A DNA stretch of 6,084 bases from a bacterium. GTDB lineage: Bacteria; Patescibacteria; JAEDAM01; Absconditabacterales; Absconditicoccaceae. A program made the position numbers and the translations under genes. The stretch lies in the NCBI GenBank assembly GCA_017442645.1, contig JAFRZH010000012.1, forward strand, positions 1 to 6,084. The letters are read 5' to 3'. This document shows positions 1 to 6,084 of the stretch, piece by piece (position 1 is the stretch's first letter; every line of letters begins with the position of its first letter). Under the pieces are notes generated by a model. The model was not told where the DNA came from and searched no databases. It worked only from the letters and a program-made list of their open reading frames with translations.

Positions 1-741
1 CAAGAAAAAAGAGAAAAAAAATCTGATTTTGAAATCTTTTTACACCTTGAAAACGATGTTTTAAGAGTCTATCTCAATACTTCTTGAAATTCCCTTCACC
101 AGAGAGGACGAAGAAAACAGACTTGACCTGCACCATTGAAAGAGAATATCGCAGCAGCAATGATTTTGCTTTCATTGTGGAAGTTTAATCAACCGTTTCT
201 TGATCCTTTTTGCGGTTCGGGAACAATCGCAATGGAAGCTGCTTTACTTGCAAAAAATATCGCTCCCGGAAGAGGGAGAGTCTTTGATTTTCAGAAATTT
301 AAAAATTTTGAGCCAAATGCTCGAAATCTCCTCCTTGAAGATGCGAAAAAAGGAGAATTTTCCAAAGACTACCAAATTTTTGCTCGTGATATCGATGAAA
401 CCGTTTTAGAATATGCAAAAATGAATGCTGAAAACGCCGGAGTTCAATCCTGTATTCATTTTGAGAAATGTGATTTTTTGTCAGATTTTTCTTCTTTTAC
501 TCCTCCCCTTTCAGAAAACTTACGACTTGTTACCAATCCTCCCTATGGAAAAAGATTAAATGCAGATGAAAATTTAGATCCGCTGTATCAAAAATTGGCT
601 TTGTGTTTGAAAGAATGTAAAGGATGAGTTATTTCTTCTTATCCTGGGATGAAGCAGTTTTTTAATGAAAAAAATTTATCTCATAAACAGCTTTATAATG
701 GAGCTGATGAGGTCGATTTTTATCGAAAGAAGATAGGATAA
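1..741 (+). CDS. THUMP-type class I SAM-dependent 23S rRNA methyltransferase (RlmL/YpsC-like), 3' part, UGA=Gly
   Basis: This is the C-terminal 246 residues of a cytoplasmic enzyme that, by family, transfers a methyl group from S-adenosylmethionine to a guanine of large-subunit rRNA. The start and most of the N-terminal THUMP domain lie left of the window. The family entry segment is at residues 26-52 (NTSG, LHQRG, then TGPAPLKENIAAA). The SAM-binding motif DPFCGSGT is at visible residues 68-75, a DID acidic loop follows at about 129-131, and the catalytic NPPYG is at 179-183. UGA codons at 85-87, 124-126 and 625-627 read as Gly, the first two at conserved family glycines. Under the standard code only 136-627 stays open, which removes the end of the domain. 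The real stop is the TAA at 739-741. The exact target base (m2G2445-type or other) cannot be told. CGA codons at 109-111 and 322-324 fall where the family has Tyr/Trp. The YigZ-family gene follows 24 bases downstream, probably in the same transcript. Confidence 0.9.
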
Positions 742-756
742 GAAGTTTTTATTTTC

Positions 757-761
757 GAGGA
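757..761 (+). promoter_or_regulatory. Shine-Dalgarno site of the YigZ-family gene
   Basis: GAGGA sits four bases before the ATG at 766. It fixes the start of the YigZ-family gene and shows that the ribosome of this organism can use an anti-SD interaction. It is the only convincing Shine-Dalgarno in the window and belongs to the one gene that appears to be internal to an operon. Confidence 0.6.
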
Positions 762-765
762 TAGC

Positions 766-1422
766 ATGGAGAAATATACCTTTCTAACTATTAATCAATC
801 TTTTTTCTTTGAAATTCCTAAGATCAAAGGATCAAGATTTTTATGATACATCTTTCCTATTCAAACCAAAGAAGATTTTGAGAAGCAACTTGAAAAAATA
901 AAAAAGGAACATTTCTCTGCAACGCATCACTGTTATGCGTATAAATATGATTGTCAGTGTCAGAAAGATCTCTTTGGGATTCCTCATTACCTTTCCCTAC
1001 AAACAAGAGCAAATGACGATGGAGAGCCTAGTAATACTGCATGAAAACCAATTCTTTCCGTTTTAGATGGAGAGAATCTCCATAATTTGGGATTGATCGT
1101 AGTGAGATATTTTTGAGGAACTCTTTTGGGAGTTGGGGGACTTATTCAAGCCTATTCTCAAGCTGCTAAAGAGACCGTAAACCATGCAAAAATTATTCAA
1201 CAAGAAATCTTTTCAGATTTTTCCCTTTCTTCGAATTACAATCAGATTTCTCTTCTTTCTTTTCTTTTCAAAAAATATGAAATAAAAATTCTGACTACCA
1301 ACTACGAAACCGATTCTTCTTCAATGATCACTCAAACCCTCCGTATCAATCAGGGATTTTTCGAAAGCTTTCAAAAAGAACTTTTTGATAAAAGTAAAGG
1401 AGTTTTAAACATCAAAAAATAA
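766..1422 (+). CDS. YigZ/IMPACT family protein (UPF0029 plus DUF1949), UGA=Gly
   Basis: This complete 218-aa protein has the usual bacterial YigZ length of about 200-210 residues. Family members are cytoplasmic. The eukaryotic relative IMPACT regulates the kinase GCN2, but the bacterial role is not settled. Landmarks in order are KGSRFLGY at 23-28 and around, ATHHCYAY at 52-59, DDGEPSNTAGKP at 84-95, and the UPF0029 signature ending RYFGGTLLGVGG from residue 114. The DUF1949-like C-terminal domain covers roughly 140-210. UGA at 844-846, 1042-1044 and 1114-1116 gives G27, G93 and G117. The last two are near-invariant family glycines, so this gene is the best proof of the recoding. The only standard-code open stretch is 1126-1422, which would lose the whole signature. 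The start is ATG 766, with GAGGA upstream and a good match of length to the family. It probably shares a transcript with the methyltransferase gene ahead of it. No GC-rich terminator follows. Confidence 0.93.
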
Positions 1423-1447
1423 AGATTCTATTTTTCTCAAAAAAAAC

Positions 1448-1475
1448 TTGATAATTTTTTAAAGCTGATTAAAAT
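1448..1475 (+). promoter_or_regulatory. Candidate sigma70-type promoter of the coiled-coil membrane protein
   Basis: TTGATA at 1448-1453 and TAAAAT at 1470-1475 are separated by 16 bases. The -10 box ends 32 bases before the ATG at 1508, so a start near 1482 would give a leader of about 25 bases. The same -10-to-ATG distance recurs at the next two genes, which supports the call. The background is very AT-rich, so chance matches are easy. Confidence 0.5.
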
Positions 1476-1507
1476 AGAAATAGTTTTATTTTATAAAGTA
1501 ACAAAAA

Positions 1508-2107
1508 ATGGAAAAAAAATTTATCGAAGACATGAAAAATATGAGAGATAAATTCTTTTTTGTAGGAGTTGCCGTAATTATTGGACTCCTTTTAGTAAGT
1601 ATTTGCTCTCATTTCACCTGTGATTCTTGTAAAGATGAAGAATCCACTGAAGTTCAAAATTATGAAGAAGAAATCATTGCACAATACGAAGAAGAAAAAG
1701 CAGCTCTTGAATTAGAGGTTAAGGAAATAGAAGAAGAAATGCATAAACTTCAAAATGAAATTTCTAAAAAGAGAGATGACCTCATACAACTAGAACAACA
1801 AGCAAGGCAAAAAATCTATGAAAATGAAAAAAAGAATCTTAATCATAAAGAAGAAAAAAAATCCGATTGAAAACAAAAGGATAATGAAAAAACAGAGAGA
1901 ACACAGTATAATTCCCATTCATTTTCCCTTATCAATGGAAAACTTCAAGGGACTTTCTCAAGCTCTGATTCTGATAAAATTGAAGAATACAAAAAAGCAA
2001 TTGCAAAATATGCAACGATTACCAAAGAAGATGATGAAAGTTTTTCATTCACAACAACAAAAGAGAAAAATTGGGAAAAAATTTTAGAAATCGGAAGTAC
2101 TTTCTAA
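1508..2107 (+). CDS. Membrane-anchored coiled-coil protein of unknown function, UGA=Gly
   Basis: This 199-aa protein belongs to no family I recognise. A basic N-terminus (residues 1-15, rich in Lys) is followed by one hydrophobic segment at about 16-32. By the positive-inside rule this puts the N-terminus in the cytoplasm and the rest outside. Just after the membrane come C33 and a CDSC pair (C38, C41), which could form a disulfide or bind a metal. Residues about 50-115 are a Glu/Lys/Gln-rich heptad-like stretch, probably a coiled coil, and a Lys/Glu-rich linker follows. UGA at 1868-1870 is Gly121 and joins the coil to a C-terminal part of about 78 residues (from SHSFSLINGKLQG to the TAA at 2105-2107). 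A lipoprotein reading is unlikely because VSIC lacks a small residue before the Cys. There is no Shine-Dalgarno. The gene has its own promoter and terminator, so it is probably monocistronic. Confidence 0.82.
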
Positions 2108-2122
2108 ATAAAAATTTTGAAC

Positions 2123-2149
2123 GACGTGAATTCCACGTCTTTTTTTATT
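2123..2149 (+). terminator. Rho-independent terminator after the coiled-coil gene
   Basis: GACGTG (2123-2128) pairs with CACGTC (2134-2139) around a five-base loop and is followed directly by seven T (2140-2146). It lies 15 bases past the TAA at 2105-2107 and ends this transcript ahead of the strong promoter at 2195. Confidence 0.88.
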
Positions 2150-2162
2150 CAACTTAATTCTT

Positions 2163-2176
2163 CATGATACATGATA
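2163..2176. repeat. Tandem CATGATA repeat upstream of the promoter
   Basis: Two perfect copies of CATGATA lie back to back at 2163-2169 and 2170-2176, ending 18 bases before the -35 box. They could be an activator site or simply a short slip repeat. The sequence alone does not decide. Confidence 0.4.
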
Positions 2177-2194
2177 CAAAAAATCTGATAATTT

Positions 2195-2223
2195 TTGACA
2201 AATATCCTTTTTTAGAATATACT
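2195..2223 (+). promoter_or_regulatory. Strong sigma70-type promoter of the secreted protein
   Basis: A perfect TTGACA at 2195-2200 lies 17 bases from TATACT at 2218-2223, a near-consensus -10. The -10 ends 32 bases before the ATG at 2256, giving a leader of about 26 bases. An A/T-rich tract precedes the -35 box. This is the best promoter in the window and predicts high expression of the 556-aa secreted protein. Confidence 0.8.
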
Positions 2224-2255
2224 TAAGTGACCTTTTATCTTGTTACGGAAACAGT

Positions 2256-3926
2256 ATGTTTAAAAAGTTTCTTTCTTTAGTATTAATTCTTATGGGATGT
2301 ATTACTACAGCATCAGCGAATTTTTCATTAAAACTATGATTCGATGAAATTCTACAATCTTTTATGAATGGGAAAAGTATTACTCATCTCCATTTCAATT
2401 TTTGAAAATTTTGAAGAAATGATTTTGGAGGGATTCTTTTTACCGTTTGAACAAAAGATGTGGTAACATCCGTTAATGAAGATGGAAGTATTGTAGGAGA
2501 AAAAATCGAACGATTGGGACAGGAAATTACCTGTTCTAAACAATTACAAGGTTTTTTCTACACTTCACAAAGAGGAGAAAGAATTTGGCCTCTTGATACT
2601 GATACAAAAAATAATAATAGTTTTTTCTTTAATGGTTTAACAATGACAGGGGGAATTTACACCCACTGCACAGGGGCTAATATTGATACCCATTCTTTTT
2701 TTGGTCACATTACCCATGAATATAGCGGAGATACTTATGGATTAACGGTTTGAGTTAAGTACGACCCTGAAAATAATACTATTATCACAGGAGAAGGGGG
2801 AGGTTTTGCCAACAATTTACAATCTTTTAATAATCAATATAATCTCTGATTATTGTACGATTATAATGGAGGTATTGGAGGCTGGGGACTAGAATTTATT
2901 CTTAATCCCAACGAATATGTAACAACAACAAACACATATCCTTCCAATCGATTTTTTCATCTCAATGATGGAAGAGATACCTATACTTGAATGGATTGAA
3001 GTCCCATCACAGGAGATAATATTGTCTTTGTGGGAAGATACTGTGATAAAATGGAAAAATATCACCCAGGAAGTGGAAATATTTTATGTCAACTTTTAAG
3101 TGGAACTAATTCAACTAATGGGACTTGGATTAATGTCCATGCAGGAAGCTTCATCGATCAACTTCTCCTCTTAAAAATTCAAGGAATTATTGGAATGTCT
3201 ACCGATGTAGGAGATAAATTAAAAGATATCGCAGGAAATGAAAAAGATTCAAAAACTCAATATTTTTCTTCTGTAAATGTGAATAATGCTACGCTTATCA
3301 ATGCCGCAAAAAAGAAAGCAGGAGAACTTTGTACAACTAATACAAGTAACAACTCTAATATTATCTGTATAGAAAATATGGATACAGAAAAAAATCTATC
3401 AGAACTAAAAGGGAAAACTATTATTGTCCAAAACGGAAATCTCACTCTCAAAGGAAAAATGTCTCCAAACGATAACGGAATCAATGTATTTGTAGATAAA
3501 GGGAAATTAATTTTCAAATTTGATTCCTCAGAAAAAGTAACATTTAATGAAAAAGGTTTTGTAGATACCAATACTTGAACTTACCAAGGAATATATCTAA
3601 AAGGAAACTTTATCGTTAATGGACTTGTAGAAGTAGAAACAGGAGACTTTAAATATTTTATCCATGGAAAATTTACTTCTCTCAATACTTATTCTGCTTC
3701 ACAAACACCAGCAGCAAGAATTAATCAAATAAGACAATTATTCAATTGAAAAATAAATCCAAATACAACAGACCAAGAGCTTGTTTCTAAAATTGACCTT
3801 ACTCAAGTTTTCAAATGGAGATGTAATTATGAAAATTCTACTGATGGAAGTCCATGTAATGAAGGAGATTTTGCAAATTCACCTTTAAATATTATCAACC
3901 AAACCATTCCTTCTCCATTCTTCTAA
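2256..3926 (+). CDS. Secreted Cys-paired protein with beta-rich C-terminal region, UGA=Gly
   Basis: This complete 556-aa protein is of unknown function. Residues 1-21 are a signal peptide: KK at 3-4, a hydrophobic core at 5-13 and an ASA cleavage site at 19-21. C15 in LMGC is a poor lipobox, so a lipoprotein is the less likely alternative. The mature part has eight Cys (93, 138, 263, 278, 359, 371, 523, 534), an even number partly in close pairs, as expected for disulfides outside the cell. RGERIWPLD at about 106-114 is the most family-like stretch. Residues about 386-470 alternate short beta-like strands with Gly/Asn turns (TIIVQNGNLTLKG, IYLKGNFIVNG), suggesting a beta-solenoid or stacked-sheet fold. 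Ten UGA codons (2337, 2403, 2412, 2448, 2751, 2847, 2988, 2997, 3576, 3747) read as Gly. Standard translation would stop after 27 residues. No LPXTG or C-terminal anchor is visible. A strong promoter and a hairpin terminator flank it. It is probably a surface or exported protein. Confidence 0.85.
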
Positions 3927-3934
3927 AAAAGATA

Positions 3935-3984
3935 AAAAATCTGACTCTAATTTAGAATTTTACTAGATTAAAAGTCAGATTTTT
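3935..3984 (+). terminator. Long hairpin terminator after the secreted-protein gene
   Basis: ATCTGACT (3939-3946) pairs with AGTCAGAT (3973-3980), extended outward by four A-T pairs. An inner stem pairs TAATTTAG (3948-3955) with CTAGATTA (3963-3970), with one G-T wobble and a seven-base loop. A run of T at 3980-3984 closes it. It starts nine bases after the TAA at 3924-3926. The A and T tracts on both sides could let it work in both directions. Confidence 0.8.
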
Positions 3985-3992
3985 ACTTTCTC

Positions 3993-4020
3993 TTGAATCA
4001 AAGACACCTTTCATTAAAAT
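3993..4020 (+). promoter_or_regulatory. Candidate sigma70-type promoter of the 527-aa membrane protein
   Basis: TTGAAT at 3993-3998 and TAAAAT at 4015-4020 are 16 bases apart. The -10 box is identical to the one before the coiled-coil gene. It ends 33 bases before ATG 4054. The predicted transcript starts near 4027, which excludes the other nearby ATG at 4019 and supports the chosen start. Confidence 0.55.
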
Positions 4021-4053
4021 GAAAGAAGATCTTTTTATCTTTTGTATTTTTAA

Positions 4054-5637
4054 ATGGATTGATGAAAAACTGATTTCTTTTCTAAGAAAATTTCAAATTC
4101 AAGATCTTTCAAAAAGAGAAATCAAGGAAGTAGTATTTGAATATGGATCGTCTTACTGCTTTTAATTGGTGCAGTATGGGGAGCTTATAAACTTTTTTAT
4201 GCTGATCCTGATCTTTCTGAGACTCCAAAGACTCAAGAAAATGAATTTAGTTTAGGAAATGTTGTTCAACTCAGTGGTGAATTAAAATCTGATGGAGATA
4301 TTGTAACACATACCCATACCCTTACAACAGAACAATACGGAATTCTTCCGATCAAAAGTAAAACAATTAATTTGTGAGATTATCAAGGAAGAGTAACCTT
4401 AACAGGAAATGTTGAAAAATTTTATCAAGGGAAACCGATTATTGAAGTATCTCAGCTCTCTGGAACTCTTTTGGAAAAAGGAGAAGAACCTGATATTGTT
4501 TTAGATAAAAATCCTGGTTCTTATTATCCAGAAGCATGAATCCATTTTCTTCCCTCTTTCTTTGATGAATATGTCCTTTTAAATAATGGAGAAAATGGAG
4601 AATTTTTAATACAAAATCTTACTACAGACCAGAAAATATCCCTCAATTATTTTAGATGTAATGATTCTGATCCCAATAGAAATTGTAAGGGAATGGTAGA
4701 TTTCTTTTCTCAAGGATCTCGTAGTTTTGTAACTTCAAATGGAGATGTTTATTATAAACAAAGTGAAATAAATTCACGGTTTATTTCCAATGGAAATCGA
4801 TGGGGAGTTTTCATCAATGATGTCCCTGAAGAAGAAGTAATGCAATTAAAAGACTATATCGTTTTTGCAAATGAAAAGATTATGAAAAATTGGATTGATT
4901 ATGCTGCTACTCGTATTTGTCAAAACGAAGAAGAAACTTTACAAAAAATTACTGATTCTTACTTTATTTTAAAACAAGCAGGACTCGTTGCAATAATCTC
5001 TTGAGAATGAAATAGTCATATGCTTACCTGTGAAATTCAAGTTGATTTTAGTCTTCCTAAAAAAGGACTCCTCCTCTCTTTAACTCAAGAAGGAGAAAAA
5101 AAGGCAACACAAGAAGTAGTTATCATAAAAGATGAAGATAATACATCTAAAAATCAACCAAAAGAAGAGGATAAACAAGAAAAGAAAGAAGAAAAATCTG
5201 ATTCAAAACAAGAACAAATTCCTCCACAAGAATGAAATTCTACCAATGAACAACCTTCTTGGGATCCTAATATCGCACAATTTCCTCTCAATCCAGAAAA
5301 AGGTTTGAAGTATACTAGAAAAGGAAATTATACCGTAAATTTTCCTTCTTCAAATATTTCCTATGCTGCCAGTTCTGTAAGAGAAAATTTTGGAAATAAA
5401 GCTATCAACTGTACCTATGTAATTAATGTTATCAAGTATGCAGACAGAGACAATCTAGAAACAGATCCTGCTATTAGAATTTATGAATGTAATGTTTCAG
5501 AACCTATTCTTGCTAAAGATTTAGGAGAAAACTTCGTAGTAAAAGAAGGAGCAGAAAAAACATTTATCATTCAAATGAATAATCCCGCATGGATTGATTT
5601 CTCAAATACATTAAGTTTCGATAGCGTAGAAGAATAA
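4054..5637 (+). CDS. Single-pass membrane protein with large extracytoplasmic part, UGA=Gly
   Basis: This complete 527-aa protein is of unknown function. ATG 4054 follows directly on an in-frame TAA (4051-4053), and no other ATG occurs before the membrane segment, so the start is firm. Residues 1-28 are basic, 29-49 form one transmembrane helix (IWIVLLLLIGAVWG), and the rest should lie outside. Residues about 65-140 (VVQLSGELKSDGDIVTHTHT to VSQLSGTLLEKG) alternate beta strands like a small OB-type barrel. A mixed middle region carries C202, C211, C289 and C326. Residues about 355-405 are a Lys/Glu/Gln-rich disordered linker. A C-terminal domain (about 410-527) has C453 and C479. Six Cys in total fit disulfides outside the cell. 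Eight UGA codons (4060, 4063, 4138, 4375, 4537, 5002, 5008, 5233) read as Gly, including a tandem pair at codons 3-4. No Shine-Dalgarno is visible. It is likely an envelope or surface component. Confidence 0.85.
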
Positions 5638-5650
5638 AAATAGTAAATAC

Positions 5651-5684
5651 AAAAAAAGAAGAATCAGAATTTTCTTCTTTTTTT
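5651..5684. terminator. Bidirectional terminator between convergent genes
   Basis: A perfect 13-pair stem joins AAAAAAAGAAGAA (5651-5663) to TTCTTCTTTTTTT (5672-5684) around an eight-base loop. Read rightward it ends the 527-aa membrane protein transcript (TAA at 5635). Read leftward it gives the same hairpin followed by seven U, and so ends the minus-strand gene whose stop is at 5703-5705. Confidence 0.85.
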
Positions 5685-5702
5685 ATTTCTATGTAAAAAA
5701 TA

Positions 5703-6084
5703 TTATTCCTTAAAATTCGTTAATAACCCACAAAGTTCCGATTCCCCAACAATTCCATCCATAGAAAGGGAAAAAGTCTTCACACAAAAATCTAATTCCA
5801 CAGGACCTCACGTTGCATTACTAGCATTTGAATCAGTCCTCTTATTATAGATTCCATTAATCTCTACCATTCTATAAAATTCCGCTTCACTTTCCATAAG
5901 ATCAGAAATTTTTCCCGTAAAATTCTCACTTCCTTTAAATTCTCCTGTAAATTCAACTTTTATCGCTTTTATCTTATCAAAATTAGCATCATTTTCTTGT
6001 AAAAAAGAAGAGAAATCTGAATACACCTCTGGTAAATCAGAAGAACTGAATCAAGTTCAACCCGTTTTTACCTTTTCCAATGCA
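5703..6084 (-). CDS. Hypothetical protein, C-terminal part, UGA=Gly
   Basis: The last 126 residues of a minus-strand gene are visible. Its start lies beyond the right edge of the window. In coding order it runs from a Gly/Ser-rich stretch (VKTGGTGFSSSDLPEVY) through a charged middle (KIKAIKVEFTGEFKG, then LMESEAEFYRMVEINGIY) to an Asn/Thr-rich turn and a tail with two Cys (FCVKTFSLSMDG and ESELCGLLTNFKE). It ends at TAA, plus-strand 5703-5705. UGA codons at plus-strand 6057-6059, 6051-6053 and 5808-5810 read as Gly. The last of these adds 34 residues beyond where a standard reading would stop. I recognise no domain. The beta-like pattern with two Cys would suit an exported protein, but no signal peptide can be seen here. 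It converges on the 527-aa membrane protein and shares its terminator. Confidence 0.7.

Noticed and set aside
1114..1116. UGA as selenocysteine
   Set aside because: The 28 sites fall in unrelated proteins at Gly positions, with no SECIS-like hairpin seen after them.
766..1422. Mycoplasma-type code (UGA = Trp)
   Set aside because: The YigZ and methyltransferase motifs need Gly, not Trp, at UGA, and UGG is used normally for Trp.
1439..1460. A-tract/T-tract hairpin as a terminator for the YigZ-family transcript
   Set aside because: The stem would be A-T pairs only around an eight-base loop, too weak to call. It also overlaps the next promoter's -35 box.
1818..2087. Lys-rich open frame overlapping the coiled-coil gene
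   Set aside because: It is an out-of-frame shadow created by the A-rich coil codons. The true frame passes through TGA 1868 to TAA 2105.
2298..2300. Lipoprotein Cys (C15) in the secreted protein
   Set aside because: LMGC has Met where the lipobox wants a small or aliphatic residue, and a better signal peptidase I site (ASA) follows six residues later. Kept only as an alternative.
2352..2543. Minus-strand open frame near the start of the secreted-protein gene
   Set aside because: Antisense shadow within the coding region, with no independent support.
3257..3571. Minus-strand open frame inside the secreted-protein gene
   Set aside because: It is antisense to a well-supported coding region, with no promoter or ribosome site, and its hydrophobic composition mirrors the plus-strand codons.
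4019..4165. Small frame from ATG 4019 (about 48 codons)
   Set aside because: The ATG overlaps the end of the -10 box, so it would be upstream of the transcript start. It runs out of frame over the membrane helix of the real gene.
1..6084. Widespread pseudogenes or frameshifts, since each gene is cut by TGA
   Set aside because: All interruptions are TGA and never TAA or TAG, reading frame is kept across each, and the TGA sites match conserved glycines. Recoding explains them all.

Overview
The window comes from an AT-rich bacterium that reads UGA as glycine (translation table 25). That points to the candidate phyla Absconditabacteria (SR1) or Gracilibacteria (BD1-5) of the Patescibacteria/CPR. 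Under the standard code every gene here looks broken. With UGA read as Gly the fragments join into six uninterrupted reading frames carrying 28 in-frame UGA codons, and all six end in UAA. The assignment to Gly rests on two conserved families. UGA falls on the conserved glycines of the YigZ/UPF0029 motifs (TAGKP, RYFGG) and of the RlmL-type methyltransferase (NTSG, TGPAPLKE). UGG still encodes Trp at conserved places, so this is not the mycoplasma code. A second possible recoding, CGA/CGG as Trp, is hinted at in the methyltransferase and is reported as a finding.

Layout: 1-1422 is a short plus-strand housekeeping unit. It holds the 3' part of a THUMP-type (RlmL/YpsC-like) 23S rRNA methyltransferase and, 24 bases on, a complete YigZ/IMPACT-family protein with a good Shine-Dalgarno. 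1508-5637 holds three separate plus-strand genes, two of them (2256-3926 and 4054-5637) closed by a clear hairpin terminator directly upstream of the next gene or the convergent junction, and all with a sigma70-like promoter. They are a 199-aa membrane-anchored coiled-coil protein, a 556-aa secreted Cys-paired protein with a probable beta-rich C-terminal half, and a 527-aa single-pass membrane protein with a large outside portion. 5703-6084 is the 3' end of a minus-strand gene that converges on the third of these and shares a bidirectional terminator with it.

The first two genes handle RNA modification and translation-linked housekeeping. The next three all act at or outside the membrane and look like cell-envelope proteins of a small-genome, probably host-attached bacterium. 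I recognise no specific function for them. No RNA genes, mobile elements or CRISPR arrays are visible, and no gene-free stretch exceeds 150 bases.
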